A DNA stretch of 64,000 nucleotides from Clostridium sp. CX1 (GTDB lineage: Bacteria > Bacillota > Clostridia > Clostridiales > Clostridiaceae). Made by a program: the position numbers and the translations under genes. Each line of letters begins with the position of its first letter. The stretch's first letter is position 1. Positions 32,627-42,413 of this stretch are shown piece after piece. Under the pieces are notes generated by a model, which worked only from the letters and a program-made list of their open reading frames with translations, was not told the DNA's origin and made no database searches. The stretch spans positions 62,001 through 126,000 of the forward strand of contig NZ_JAODOO010000003.1 of assembly GCF_025398335.1 (NCBI RefSeq), written 5' to 3'.

Positions 32627-35251
32627 ATGAAAATAGATGAATTTAGAATTTTCGAAGGAAGAAATATATATTCTCATAGAAAGTGTATCAAGATGTGTGT
32701 AGACTTACAGGGATATAGAGATATTCCAACAAAGGATATAGAGGGATTTAATGAAAAGGTATTAGAACTAATTCCAGAATTAAATGAACATAGATGTGGA
32801 ATTGATGAAGAAAATGGATTCAAAAAAAGACTTTATGAAGGAACTTACCTTTCCCACACCTGTGAGCATATTATATTAGCTCTCCAAAACAGATTAGGTT
32901 TAAATGCAGCATATGGTAAATCTAGAGAAATAGACGGAGATAAGTACTATATTATCTATGAATATATATATGTAAGCACTGGAGTTGAAATCGGTAAACT
33001 TACAGTGGACCTAATCAACTCTTTAATTAATAAAGAAAATTATGATTTAAAGGATGCTATTAATAAAGTAAGAACTATATTAAGAACTGAAGAACTTGGA
33101 CCGAGTACACTATCTATAATTAAAGAAGCTAAAGAGAGAAACATACCTGTAATGAAAATTGGAGAAGGAAGCATGTTTCAACTAGGATATGGCAGGTATA
33201 GTAAGATAATAGAGGCAACTATTTCTGATAACACAAGGTCTATTGGTGTAGACATAGCTTGTGATAAGCTGCTAACTAAGGAGATTTTACACAATCAATG
33301 TCTACCTATTGCAGAAGGCGGAAAAGTTAGAAATGCCTTAGAGATGTTAATTAAAGCAGAAAGAATTGGGTATCCTATAACTTTAAAGCCTAGGTTTGGT
33401 AATCAGGGCAAGGGTGTCTTTGTAAATATTAAAAATGAAAAAGAAGCCCTTAATGCGTACGAAGTATTGGCTAAAGGCTTTAGTGACATTATAATTGAAA
33501 AAAATATATTTGGAAGAGATTATAGAGTATGTGTAGTAGACGGGAAGGTTGTAGCTGCAGCAGAGAGAATTCCTCCTTATATTATCGGAGATGGGTTTAG
33601 CAGTATAAGAGAGTTGGTAAATGATGTGAATAGAGATAGTATGAGAGGGGAAGGTCATGAAAAACCTTTAACAAAAATAAAACTAAATGATGAATTAAAG
33701 ACCTATATTAGCAAAAAGGGATATAACCTAGAAAGTATTTTACCGGAAGGGGAAAAGTTGATTCTAAGAGAAAATGCTAACTTGTCAACAGGTGGTAAAG
33801 CAATAGATTGTACTGATATTATTCATGAGGAAAACATTCAGATATGTGAAAGAGCTGCTAGAGCGATAGGCCTTGATATATGTGGAATAGATGTATGCTG
33901 TAATGATATAAGTAAACCTATTACCGATGGTGGAGCAATAATAGAGGTTAATGCTGCACCAGGAATTAGAATGCATCATTATCCAAGTGAAGGCAAAAGT
34001 AGAAATGTTGCTGGATCTATAGTGGATATGATGTTCAAGGATTCACCTAAAAGCATACCTGTAGTAGCTATAACTGGTACTAATGGGAAAACCACTACTA
34101 CAAGGCTTATAAGTTATGCTCTATCGAAGGCAGGATGTAATGTAGGAATGACTACAACTGGTGGAATATATATAAATAATAAGTGTATTCATAAAGGAGA
34201 TACTACTGGATATTATAGTGCTAGAACAATTCTAGCTAACAAAGAAATAGATGCTGCTGTTTTAGAAACAGCTCGAGGTGGCATTTTAAAAAAGGGTCTC
34301 GCCTATGATTTAGCGGATGTGGCAGTTATAACGAATATCACAGAGGATCACCTAGGGATAGACGGAATAGATACACTTGAAGATCTAGCCTATGTAAAGG
34401 CCTTAGTAGGAGAAGCAGTAAAAGATGAAGGATATGTTGTATTAAATGCAGATGATCCTATGAGTAAAACTATAGTAGATAGGATGAAGAGTAATATAAT
34501 TATATTTTCCAAGGATAAATATAACACCACGCTAAGATCTAATATAAGCAACGGTGGATATGGTGTTTATATTAGTAATGGAGTAATGTGTGTAGAAAAA
34601 AGTGGAGAAATAGTACCTATAGTAAAAGTGGAAGATATCAAAATAACTTTAGAAGGCAAGTTAACCTATAATATAGAAAATGCTATGGCAGCCTGTGCAG
34701 CATTAATTGGTCTTAAATTAGACTACCCAATTATAAAAGAGGGATTGACGACCTTTTATGGAGATGAAGAGTTTAATCCAGGAAGATTTAATATGTATAA
34801 TATAGATAACGTTGTAGTGGTTTTAGACTATGGTCATAATATAGAAGGATATAAAGCCGTTTTATCAGGAGCAAAAAATATAAAGCATAATAGACTTGTT
34901 GGTATTATAGGAGTACCTGGAGATAGAACTAATAGTAGCGTAGAAGAGGTTGGAAAAATAGCAGGAGAAAACTTCGATTATATATATATTAAAGAAGACA
35001 AAGATAAAAGAGGAAGAAAAAATGGAGAAATTGCAAGTATCTTAGAAAATGGTGTTTTAAAAGCAGGTTTTGATAGAAAGAATATAGATATAGTATTAAA
35101 CGAAAGAGATGCATTAGAAAAAGCTTTAGACGACGCAAAAGCCGGTGATCTAATAATAATGTTCTTTGAGGATTCAAAACCTTTAGTAGAGTTAGTTAAA
35201 GAGAGAATTAGCTTAAAGACAAACAAAGATCAATCTGCAATTATGGCATAA
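32627..35251 (+). CDS. cphA: Cyanophycin synthetase
   Basis: An 874-residue enzyme that elongates a poly-aspartate backbone with arginine side chains using ATP. Domains are the N-terminal primer-binding region, ATP-grasp (about 200-450; LKPRFGNQGKGVFV from about 253), and a Mur-ligase-like domain with P-loop GTNGKTTTT at 484-492, TNITEDHLG and the C-terminal GDRTNSS. Length is typical. The only ribosome site, AGGAGGA, is about 14 bases before the ATG, unusually far. Polymer made here would store nitrogen, carbon and energy; its place among spore genes suggests use in sporulation or germination. Confidence 0.95.
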   Translation: MKIDEFRIFEGRNIYSHRKCIKMCVDLQGYRDIPTKDIEGFNEKVLELIPELNEHRCGIDEENGFKKRLYEGTYLSHTCEHIILALQNRLGLNAAYGKSREIDGDKYYIIYEYIYVSTGVEIGKLTVDLINSLINKENYDLKDAINKVRTILRTEELGPSTLSIIKEAKERNIPVMKIGEGSMFQLGYGRYSKIIEATISDNTRSIGVDIACDKLLTKEILHNQCLPIAEGGKVRNALEMLIKAERIGYPITLKPRFGNQGKGVFVNIKNEKEALNAYEVLAKGFSDIIIEKNIFGRDYRVCVVDGKVVAAAERIPPYIIGDGFSSIRELVNDVNRDSMRGEGHEKPLTKIKLNDELKTYISKKGYNLESILPEGEKLILRENANLSTGGKAIDCTDIIHEENIQICERAARAIGLDICGIDVCCNDISKPITDGGAIIEVNAAPGIRMHHYPSEGKSRNVAGSIVDMMFKDSPKSIPVVAITGTNGKTTTTRLISYALSKAGCNVGMTTTGGIYINNKCIHKGDTTGYYSARTILANKEIDAAVLETARGGILKKGLAYDLADVAVITNITEDHLGIDGIDTLEDLAYVKALVGEAVKDEGYVVLNADDPMSKTIVDRMKSNIIIFSKDKYNTTLRSNISNGGYGVYISNGVMCVEKSGEIVPIVKVEDIKITLEGKLTYNIENAMAACAALIGLKLDYPIIKEGLTTFYGDEEFNPGRFNMYNIDNVVVVLDYGHNIEGYKAVLSGAKNIKHNRLVGIIGVPGDRTNSSVEEVGKIAGENFDYIYIKEDKDKRGRKNGEIASILENGVLKAGFDRKNIDIVLNERDALEKALDDAKAGDLIIMFFEDSKPLVELVKERISLKTNKDQSAIMA

Positions 35252-35290
35252 AGAATTCTACCTGTTTTAAAAGCAAGTTTTAAGAATATC

Positions 35291-35367
35291 AAAAGCTATA
35301 CCTTTTAGAAAGGTTAGAGCTTTAAAAGCTAAGTGCTTTTAAATTCTAATCTGAAGGTATAGCTTTA
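35291..35367. repeat. Long imperfect palindrome after cphA
   Basis: AAAGCTATACCTT (35292-35304) pairs with AAGGTATAGCTTT (35354-35366), and inside it GGTTAGAG plus CTTTAAAAGC pairs with GCTTTTAAA plus TTCTAATC around a short loop. The whole forms one long cruciform-like hairpin followed by AATTTTAG. It may be the cphA terminator or a small palindromic repeat; no second copy was seen in the window. Confidence 0.6.
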
Positions 35368-35425
35368 ATTTTAGCCATATATTATACTATTCTAGTAAAA
35401 GGCATGATTGTTTGGAGGGGAAACG

Positions 35426-36268
35426 ATGATACTGAAGGCTTATGGAAAAATAAATTTATCATTAGACGTTATTAGTAGAAGAGAAGACGGCTATCATAAC
35501 TTGAGGATGATAATGCAGAACATAGAGCTACATGATGTAATAAGTGTAATGAAGACAACAGACAAAATAAAGCTAACCTGCAATAGAAAAGAATTACCTA
35601 TAGATAAAAAAAACCTAGCTTATAGAGCTGCAGAGCTTTTTATAGACAACTATAACGTAAGAGCAGGAGTGGAAATACATATAGAAAAGAATATACCTAT
35701 GGCTGCTGGGCTAGCAGGAGGAAGTACTGATGCAGCTGCAGTTTTAAGAGCTATGAGAAGCCTTTATAGACCAGAAATAGAAGATGCTGAGCTTATGGAA
35801 CTGGGATTAAGCATAGGCGCTGACGTACCATATTGCATAGTTGGCGGCACAGCTCTTTGTGAAGGAATAGGAGAGAAGGTTACAAAGCTTAAATCTTTTA
35901 AAAATCATATATTGGTATTAGTTAAGCCCTCCTTTGGAGTGTCTACAAAAGAAGTATATGAAAGCTTAAAAGTAGATAGCATAGCAGAGCACCCTGACAC
36001 TGAGTTTTTAATAAGATCTGTAGAAAATAATGACTTAGCTAGTATCAGCAGTAATATGAAGAATGTATTAGAAGAGGTAACTCTAAAAAAGCATACGGTA
36101 CTAAAAGAGATAAAAGAAGAAGCTGTTAAAATGGGAGCCTTGGGTTCATTAATGAGTGGCAGTGGACCTACAGTGTTTGCTTTTTTTGATGATATGTTAA
36201 AAGCTCAGATGTATTATGGCAGAATGAAGAAAATTTATGAAGAAGTGTTTATAACAAGAACAATTTAA
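35426..36268 (+). CDS. ispE: 4-diphosphocytidyl-2-C-methyl-D-erythritol kinase
   Basis: A 280-residue GHMP kinase of the non-mevalonate isoprenoid pathway. Landmarks are KAYGKINLSLDVISRREDGYHNL, the ATP loop IPMAAGLAGGSTDAAAVLRA, LSIGADVPYCIVGGTALCEGIGE and MSGSGPTVFAFF. ATG 35426 follows GGAGGGG by 5 bases; the longer TTG frame would start inside or before it. It is followed by a terminator. A housekeeping gene among spore genes, in the order I recall near sipL in other clostridia. Confidence 0.96.
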   Translation: MILKAYGKINLSLDVISRREDGYHNLRMIMQNIELHDVISVMKTTDKIKLTCNRKELPIDKKNLAYRAAELFIDNYNVRAGVEIHIEKNIPMAAGLAGGSTDAAAVLRAMRSLYRPEIEDAELMELGLSIGADVPYCIVGGTALCEGIGEKVTKLKSFKNHILVLVKPSFGVSTKEVYESLKVDSIAEHPDTEFLIRSVENNDLASISSNMKNVLEEVTLKKHTVLKEIKEEAVKMGALGSLMSGSGPTVFAFFDDMLKAQMYYGRMKKIYEEVFITRTI

Positions 36269-36271
36269 GAG

Positions 36272-36312
36272 AGAGTGTATAAAAGTATTGATATTTTTAT
36301 ACACTCTTTTTC
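36272..36312 (+). terminator. Rho-independent terminator of ispE
   Basis: AGAGTGTATAAAA (36272-36284) pairs with TTTTATACACTCT (36295-36307), followed by TTTT-TCTTT. Confidence 0.92.
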
Positions 36313-36436
36313 TTTGAAAATTTTAAGTAAAAGTATAAGTACGTAACTTTAATTCCTAAATTAATTTTGTGCATAATTAAGAATGTTAAGGCTAAAAATA
36401 ATGAGAGGTTATCTGAAAAGATTAGGAGCGGATATT

Positions 36437-36631
36437 ATGAGGATATTAGGACTATTTAGTAAATATTTCTTAGCGTTGATGCTAATACAGGGATTTGTAT
36501 TAGCATTCATTGACTCAAAAAGTTTTAAGAGAGCATGTATGAAAAGAACAGCAAATAAGGCAAAGATAATGGGTTTAGGCTCAATAATAATATCAATTAT
36601 TCTATATTTATTTGCTATGTATGCTGTATAG
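36437..36631 (+). CDS. Small membrane protein, unknown, upstream of ger operon
   Basis: A 64-residue protein with two hydrophobic segments (YFLALMLIQGFVLAFI and GLGSIIISIILYLFAMYAV) separated by a basic loop (KSFKRACMKRTANKAK), suggesting a hairpin in the membrane with the loop in the cytoplasm. ATG 36437 is used because AGGAGCGGA lies 7 bases upstream; the longer frame from 36383 has no ribosome site. It is 44 bases before gerKA, so it may be part of the spore membrane set. No family recognised with confidence. Confidence 0.65.
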   Translation: MRILGLFSKYFLALMLIQGFVLAFIDSKSFKRACMKRTANKAKIMGLGSIIISIILYLFAMYAV

Positions 36632-36675
36632 ACTAAAAAGAAAAACTACAATAACGTCAAGGGAAGTGATCATTT

Positions 36676-38136
36676 TTGAAAGAAGAAATTAGAGACTGCA
36701 TATCATTAAAAACAGAAGAAAACATTTGTTATTTAAAAGAACTTTTAGAAGATGCTTCAGACATAGTTTTTAGGGAGTTTTACATAGGAAAGCTGAAATC
36801 AGCATTAGTATACATAGATGGAATGGGAGATAAAATACTTTTAGACGATTATGTGCTTGAAAATGTAATGCTTAAGGGCCATAACATAACGAAGGCAAGT
36901 GAAATAAAGGATAGAATTTTAGCTGTCACTGATGTCAGAGAAGTAAAAAAGCTTAGTGAAGGTGTTAACGCAATGCTTTCAGGTGATACTTTGATGTTTG
37001 TTGAGGGGCTTGAAGGTGCTTATGTTATAGCTACTCGTTTTTGGCCAGCTAGAGGGGTATCAGAGCCTTCTAGGGAGACTGTAATAAGAGGCGGAAGAGA
37101 TGGTTTTACTGAAACAATAAGATTTAATACTGCACTAGTTAGAAGAAGAATAAGAGACACAAGGCTTAAGGTAGTTCCAAAGTCTTTAGGTGTTAGATCT
37201 AAAACTGATGCAGCAATAATGTATATTGAAGATATTGTAAACAGAGATGCCTTAGAAGAACTGCTTAGCAGAGTAGAAAGAATAAATATAGATGCAGTTT
37301 TAGATAGTGGATACGTTGAACAAATGGTAGAGGATGACAAGTGGTCCATCTTTCCTCAGATACAAAATACAGAAAGACCAGATGTGGTGGCTGCAGCATT
37401 ATATGAGGGTAGGATTGCTATACTTGTAGATAACTCACCTTTTGCGATTATTGTTCCAGCAACCATGCCTAATTTTTTTCAATCACCTGATGATTATTAT
37501 CAAAGATGGATATACGGATCATTAATGAGGTTTATGAGATTTTTCTCTATTTTTTTATCATTATTGCTACCAGCACTTTATGTAGCAGTTACATCATTTC
37601 ATACAGCTATAATTCCTACTAAGATGGCATATTTTATAGCTGCATCTAGAGAGGGTGTGCCTTTTCCAGCTTTTGTAGAAGCTATAATTATGGAGGTAAG
37701 TTTAGCTTTATTAATCGAGGCTATAGCAAGGCTGCCTAAGGCGATAGGTTCAACTATAGGTATAGTAGGTGGTCTCATTATCGGTCAGGCAGCTGTTACT
37801 GCGGGAGTTGTTAGTCCTATAATGATTATTATAGTTTCGGTAACGGCTATAACGAATTTTACTACACCTAATTTTGAGATATCAACTGCTTTTAGGATAT
37901 TAAGGTTTCTCTTAATAATAGCAGCGTCTGTTGTAGGGTTATATGGTATAGTGCTAGGGCTGATCATTATACTTATACATCTTGTAAAATTAAAAAGTTT
38001 TGGTATACCTTATTTATCTCCTATGGTTAACCCTAATATATCAGACTTTAAGGATATGTATATAAGGTTTCCGTTAAAAGCCTTTAGTAAAAGACCAGAA
38101 TATATGAATACTGAAGATAAAGTAAGACAGAAATAG
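36676..38136 (+). CDS. gerKA: Spore germination receptor A subunit (GerA/GerKA family)
   Basis: A 486-residue GerA-family A subunit. It has an N-terminal soluble domain (GDTLMFVEGLEGAYVIATRFWPARGVSEPSRE split by normal family motifs), then about five membrane segments from residue 275 (FMRFFSIFLSLLLPALYVAV, YFIAASREGVPFPAFVEA). It sits in the inner spore membrane and senses germinants with B and C subunits. The start is TTG 36676, with GGGAAGTGAT upstream. The A-B-C order resembles gerK; the paralogue class is not certain. Confidence 0.93.
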   Translation: MKEEIRDCISLKTEENICYLKELLEDASDIVFREFYIGKLKSALVYIDGMGDKILLDDYVLENVMLKGHNITKASEIKDRILAVTDVREVKKLSEGVNAMLSGDTLMFVEGLEGAYVIATRFWPARGVSEPSRETVIRGGRDGFTETIRFNTALVRRRIRDTRLKVVPKSLGVRSKTDAAIMYIEDIVNRDALEELLSRVERINIDAVLDSGYVEQMVEDDKWSIFPQIQNTERPDVVAAALYEGRIAILVDNSPFAIIVPATMPNFFQSPDDYYQRWIYGSLMRFMRFFSIFLSLLLPALYVAVTSFHTAIIPTKMAYFIAASREGVPFPAFVEAIIMEVSLALLIEAIARLPKAIGSTIGIVGGLIIGQAAVTAGVVSPIMIIIVSVTAITNFTTPNFEISTAFRILRFLLIIAASVVGLYGIVLGLIIILIHLVKLKSFGIPYLSPMVNPNISDFKDMYIRFPLKAFSKRPEYMNTEDKVRQK

Positions 38137-38143
38137 AGGTGAT

Positions 38144-39259
38144 ATGTCTATTATGAAAGATAAAGAATTCGTTACTCCTTTCGGATTGTTTTCTACTATA
38201 GTAGTAACCGTTGTTGGAGTAGGTATTTTCTCCTACCCTAGAGAATTGTCAGCGCTAGTTGGAAATGAAGGGTGGATTATATCGATAGTAAGTGGAGTTG
38301 TAAGCTATTTATTAATATACATGGCTTATAAAGCCTTGAGAGCTAATAGTTATGATAAGTTATACAATATTTTGAGAAGAAAGTTTGGAAGGGGAATAGG
38401 TTCAATCTTAGCTTTATTTTTTATAATATATAACATATTTTCTGTTGCGACAGGTATGAGGATATTTATAGAAGTAATAAAAATGTATCTATTGCAAAAA
38501 ACTCCTACAGAATTTTTGCTTATAATAACTATACTTGTAGGAAGTTATTTATTAAGAGGAGAGATAGATACCTTAATAAAGTTTAATGAAATCTCATTTT
38601 GGATTATGTTTGTTCCTATAATCTTTGTTTTACTATTTACTTTAAATAGAACAGACTTCACTAATATTCTGCCTGTTTTTAATAATAGTCCGATTCAATA
38701 CATATGGGCTTTAAATACATCAATATTTAGTTTTGGCGGCATTGGTATAATTTACACGGTACTACCTTTTGTAAAAAATAAAAAAGGGATAAAAAGAGCA
38801 GCTTTCAAAGGAATCAGTTTTATTACAATTTTTTATACACTTATTGTAGTATTTACATTGGCGGTATTTTCAAAAGAACAAACAAAGATACTATTATGGC
38901 CTACCATTACTATGATAAAGTCTATAAGTATTCCTGGAGCTTTCATTGAAAGATGGGAAGGGGTAGTAATGGCGTTATGGGTAATATTCTATTTTACTAC
39001 CTTTGTAAACTCATACTATTTGTCCGCAGATATACTTAGGGATATGTTTAGTCTGAAAGATGTAAAATTATCATCTGTTTTAATAGTGCCTTTTATATAT
39101 TTAATTGCTTTATATCCTGAAAATATAGCAGAACTTTATGATATAAATAGTAAAGTTACACCCTTACTTACGCTATATAGTTTAGTAATACTGCCTCTAA
39201 TACTTTTTTTTAGAAGGTCTTCAGAAAGAAGAGTGGAAGAGAGGGAGATTAAAAAATGA
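38144..39259 (+). CDS. gerKB: Spore germination receptor B subunit (endospore germination permease)
   Basis: A 371-residue APC-superfamily permease with about ten membrane segments. It opens VTPFGLFSTIVVTVVGVGIFSYPREL and includes FSFGGIGIIYTVLPFVK and WEGVVMALWVIFYFTTFVN. In related receptors the B subunit holds the germinant pocket. It is 7 bases after gerKA; GAGGTGAT is directly before the ATG. Its stop overlaps the gerKC start (ATGA). Confidence 0.93.
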   Translation: MSIMKDKEFVTPFGLFSTIVVTVVGVGIFSYPRELSALVGNEGWIISIVSGVVSYLLIYMAYKALRANSYDKLYNILRRKFGRGIGSILALFFIIYNIFSVATGMRIFIEVIKMYLLQKTPTEFLLIITILVGSYLLRGEIDTLIKFNEISFWIMFVPIIFVLLFTLNRTDFTNILPVFNNSPIQYIWALNTSIFSFGGIGIIYTVLPFVKNKKGIKRAAFKGISFITIFYTLIVVFTLAVFSKEQTKILLWPTITMIKSISIPGAFIERWEGVVMALWVIFYFTTFVNSYYLSADILRDMFSLKDVKLSSVLIVPFIYLIALYPENIAELYDINSKVTPLLTLYSLVILPLILFFRRSSERRVEEREIKK

Positions 39260-40431
39260 AATTAAGAAAAATGATATCCTTGATTTTAGTTTGTATTTTA
39301 CTAAGTGGGTGTTGGGATAAGATAGAAATAGATAGAAAAAGTTTGGTATCTATTATGGGAATTGATGTCGGAGAGGAAATCGGTAAAGAGAAAGAGTTAA
39401 AGAATTTAAAGCCAGATGAGCCTTACACAGCTATGGATGTAAAAAAAATTCATGTTACTTTTGGAGCTCCAGATATAAGTAAGCTAGGACCAGATAAGGG
39501 CTCATCTGCTGAGGACATATATTTAATGGCAGACGGATATTCAATGCAGGATGCTATAAGTAAAGTGTCACTTCAAACAAGCAGGGACATAAAGTTTAGC
39601 CATACAAAATTGCTTGTATTAAGTAAGGATTTGATGACTTATCCAGACGTTGCAAAGGAGGTAGTAGATTATCTTCAAAGAGAACCTTCTTTAAACAGAA
39701 TGATGTATGTAGTTTTAGCGGATGGAAAAGCAGAAGAATACTTGAAATATAAGCCTGGTATGGAGAAAAATATAGAGGGATTTTTAACAGGTCTTATAGA
39801 AAATAGCTCTAGGAGTGATACCATATTCCCTATAACACTAAATGAGTTTTTGGTATTATTAAGCCAAAATGGAAATGCAATGCTTCCTGTTATGACAATA
39901 GAAAAGGATAAAAATGAGTTAAGAATAGCAGGAGTGGGAATGATAAAAAATTATAAAATAATAGGAAATTTAAGCCCGGTGGAAACTTCGAATCTAGTTA
40001 TGCTTAGAGGAAAGCTAAGAGGAGGAAGAAGAGTAACTTATCTAAACGGTCATCCAGTAGACATTAGTATTGATGGAGTAGACAGAAAGATATCTGTACA
40101 GGATGCTGGAGGTAAGCTGATATTTAATATAGACTTGAGGATAGAGGGAGAAGTAAAGGATTATCATACTGACGGCAGTATATTCTCTAAAGATACCTTA
40201 AGTTATATACAAGATAATTTCAATAAATCTATAAAAAAAGAATGTGAGCAAGTAGTTAGAATAACACAGCAGGAGTTTGAAGTTGATCCTATAGGACTTA
40301 GAGAGTATGTTGAAAAGTTTCATCCGAGTATATGGAAAAAAAGAAAAAATAGCTGGGGAGAAAGCTATAAAAATGCAGTTGTAAATGTAAATGTTAATAC
40401 AAATGTAAGAAGAATAGGAGTAGTAAAATAG
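39256..40431 (+). CDS. gerKC: Spore germination receptor C subunit (lipoprotein)
   Basis: A 391-residue GerC-family lipoprotein. The signal LILVCILLSGC carries a lipobox with Cys19, followed by WDKIEIDRKSLVSIMGID. It has the typical domain pattern QDAISKVSLQTSRDIKFSHTKLLVLS and ends with WKKRKNSWGESYKNAVVNVNVN. It is anchored on the outer face of the inner spore membrane. GAGGGAG lies inside the end of gerKB, and the start overlaps its stop by 4 bases. Confidence 0.93.
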   Translation: MKLRKMISLILVCILLSGCWDKIEIDRKSLVSIMGIDVGEEIGKEKELKNLKPDEPYTAMDVKKIHVTFGAPDISKLGPDKGSSAEDIYLMADGYSMQDAISKVSLQTSRDIKFSHTKLLVLSKDLMTYPDVAKEVVDYLQREPSLNRMMYVVLADGKAEEYLKYKPGMEKNIEGFLTGLIENSSRSDTIFPITLNEFLVLLSQNGNAMLPVMTIEKDKNELRIAGVGMIKNYKIIGNLSPVETSNLVMLRGKLRGGRRVTYLNGHPVDISIDGVDRKISVQDAGGKLIFNIDLRIEGEVKDYHTDGSIFSKDTLSYIQDNFNKSIKKECEQVVRITQQEFEVDPIGLREYVEKFHPSIWKKRKNSWGESYKNAVVNVNVNTNVRRIGVVK

Positions 40432-40506
40432 TTTTAAAAGTGAATATAACTAAAATATCTGTCAATAATTAGTGATATAAAGATAAAGATATTGGGGGAT
40501 AAAAAA

Positions 40507-41154
40507 ATGAAAAAGCTTTTATTAATAATTATTAGTGTTTTAGTTATATTTACTTTAAATAGTAAACAGGTAAGCGTAAAAGGTGAAAATGTTCAAAAGG
40601 ATATAGCAGGTAAGATTATAAGATTTCATGTTTTAGCTAACAGTGACTCAAAAGATGACCAAGCCCTAAAATTAAAGGTAAGAGATAAAGTTTTAGAATA
40701 TATCCAACCGAAGCTTAAAGGCTCTAAAAGTATAGAAGAGTCTAGAGAAATAATTAAAAGAAACAATAAAGAGATATTATATATTGCAAGTAAAGTTATA
40801 GAAGAAAACGGATATAACTACCCAGTTAGAGCAGCAATAGAAAATGAAAACTTTCCTATAAAAACCTATGGAAATATAACTTTACCTCAGGGTAATTATG
40901 AAGCATATAGAATAATCATAGGGAATGGTGAAGGAAAAAACTGGTGGTGTGTAATGTTTCCTCCTCTCTGCTTTGTAGATATCACTAAAGGTGAGGTTTC
41001 TTATAAAGAAACAGAAGAGCAAATGAAGAAGGTTTTGACACCAGAGGAATATAAAATTGTAAATAACAAAATAAGCTCTGGTAACAAGGAGACTGGTAAT
41101 ATAAAGGTTGAATTTAAGATATTGGAGATGTTAAAAAAGAAGAATCCAGCATAG
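40507..41154 (+). CDS. spoIIR: Stage II sporulation protein R
   Basis: A 215-residue secreted signalling protein made in the forespore that triggers SpoIIGA to activate sigma-E in the mother cell. It has signal segment LLLIIISVLVIFTLN, then IIRFHVLANSDSKDDQALKLKVRD, YGNITLPQGNYEAYRI and the Cys pair WWCVMFPPLCFVD. ATG 40507 is used: TGGGGGAT is 7 bases upstream, whereas the longer TTG frame overlaps that site. The last codons lie inside the terminator hairpin. Confidence 0.95.
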   Translation: MKKLLLIIISVLVIFTLNSKQVSVKGENVQKDIAGKIIRFHVLANSDSKDDQALKLKVRDKVLEYIQPKLKGSKSIEESREIIKRNNKEILYIASKVIEENGYNYPVRAAIENENFPIKTYGNITLPQGNYEAYRIIIGNGEGKNWWCVMFPPLCFVDITKGEVSYKETEEQMKKVLTPEEYKIVNNKISSGNKETGNIKVEFKILEMLKKKNPA

Positions 41155-41170
41155 TATATGCTGGATTTTT
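41142..41170. terminator. Compact terminator shared by convergent spoIIR and glycosyltransferase
   Basis: AATCCAGCATA (41142-41152) pairs with TATGCTGGATT (41157-41167) followed by TTT. The stem starts inside the spoIIR coding sequence and its right flank touches the minus-strand stop codon at 41169, so both genes end within 30 bases. Confidence 0.88.
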
Positions 41171-42413
41171 AGTTGCCAATAAAAATTTTTGTGGCTGTTT
41201 TCATGAAATATTCTTCTACTGACTTAAAAAAGTTCTTATCAGTGCTGTTTTTATCAAAGACTTTTTCAGAAGTTTTAATTTTATTACTTGTGTCCGTTTC
41301 TTTAACAAGTAACTCCATAAGCTTAAATATTTCACTTGCAGAATGGGGTTTTGAAAAGTTTGCAAAGTTCTCACGCATTATATCTAATTTTTTATCAAAA
41401 GATAAAAGATTTTCTACAGTTTCTTTACAATTATCAATGTTAAAAAAGTTAACTGCTAAGTCATGCTTTAGAAGAAATTCTGCATTCTTTTCCTCTTGGC
41501 CAGGTATCGGAGAAAAAATTCCAATAGGGGTCTGGCATATTAGCGCTTCTGTTATTGTAAGGCCTCCAGGTTTAGTTAAAAGTAAATCACAAGCTTGCAT
41601 GTATTTATTAACCTCATCTGTATAGCCTATAATTCTAGTTTCCTTTGATGAGTTTCCTTTAAGTTTCATAAGTTCATAGTAAAGTTTTCTATTACTTCCG
41701 GTAATAATTATTATTTGAATTTCATTAGTAACCTTAACCAGTTCCTTATACACATCGGTAATCTTACCAATTCCTAGGCTTCCGCCCATAACTAGTATAG
41801 TATTCTTCTCTTTACTTAGGCCTAGTTCATTTAAGGTGTTCTTTTTATCATATTTTTCTGTAAAGCCAGGTTTAACTGGTATACCTAAGTTATATATAAT
41901 GTTTCTAGGAATACCTTTTGAAACCATATCCTCAATCATATCACAGCTAGAAACTATATAAGCGTTAATATTAGGGTGAAGCCAGGAGCTATGAGGATAA
42001 TAGTCTGTAATTATTGTAATAGCTGGAATAGCCACTTTATACTTAGACTTCATTATGGATATCATTTCTGTTGAAAAGGAATGCATACTCACCAGTATAT
42101 CTGGGTTGAAGTCCTCAATTAAAGGAAGCAGCTTATGAGTCATAATTTCAATGAACTTAGAGCCTATTGTATTTACTAGCGTATAATCTCCCTCGTAATG
42201 GGTATATAACTTTCCATAAAGTGAAGGAGTTACCTTTAGAGTTTTCAAATAGCTTCCTATTACTACCTTATCTATTAATGGATTTATGTATTTAAAAGCA
42301 TCTATAACTTTAACTTCCGAGTTTGAGTCTTTTAAATTTATATAATCTTTTAGTGCCTCTGCAGCCTGACTATGACCGCCACCTGCAGAAATTGAAAGGA
42401 TTAATACCTTCAT
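41169..42413 (-). CDS. MGDG synthase/GT28-like glycosyltransferase
   Basis: A 414-residue GT-B enzyme. The N-terminal LILSISAGGGHSQAAEALKDYI matches the MGDG synthase domain, and the C-terminal GT28 part has ILVMGGSLGIGKI and DLLLTKPGGLTITEAL. Relatives include UgtP, which glucosylates diacylglycerol, and plant MGDG synthase, so a membrane glycolipid is the likely product; the sugar is unknown. GGAAGGTGATT lies before its ATG on the minus strand. It is divergent from ypeB across a 386-base gap. Confidence 0.88.
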   Translation of the reverse strand: MKVLILSISAGGGHSQAAEALKDYINLKDSNSEVKVIDAFKYINPLIDKVVIGSYLKTLKVTPSLYGKLYTHYEGDYTLVNTIGSKFIEIMTHKLLPLIEDFNPDILVSMHSFSTEMISIMKSKYKVAIPAITIITDYYPHSSWLHPNINAYIVSSCDMIEDMVSKGIPRNIIYNLGIPVKPGFTEKYDKKNTLNELGLSKEKNTILVMGGSLGIGKITDVYKELVKVTNEIQIIIITGSNRKLYYELMKLKGNSSKETRIIGYTDEVNKYMQACDLLLTKPGGLTITEALICQTPIGIFSPIPGQEEKNAEFLLKHDLAVNFFNIDNCKETVENLLSFDKKLDIMRENFANFSKPHSASEIFKLMELLVKETDTSNKIKTSEKVFDKNSTDKNFFKSVEEYFMKTATKIFIGN

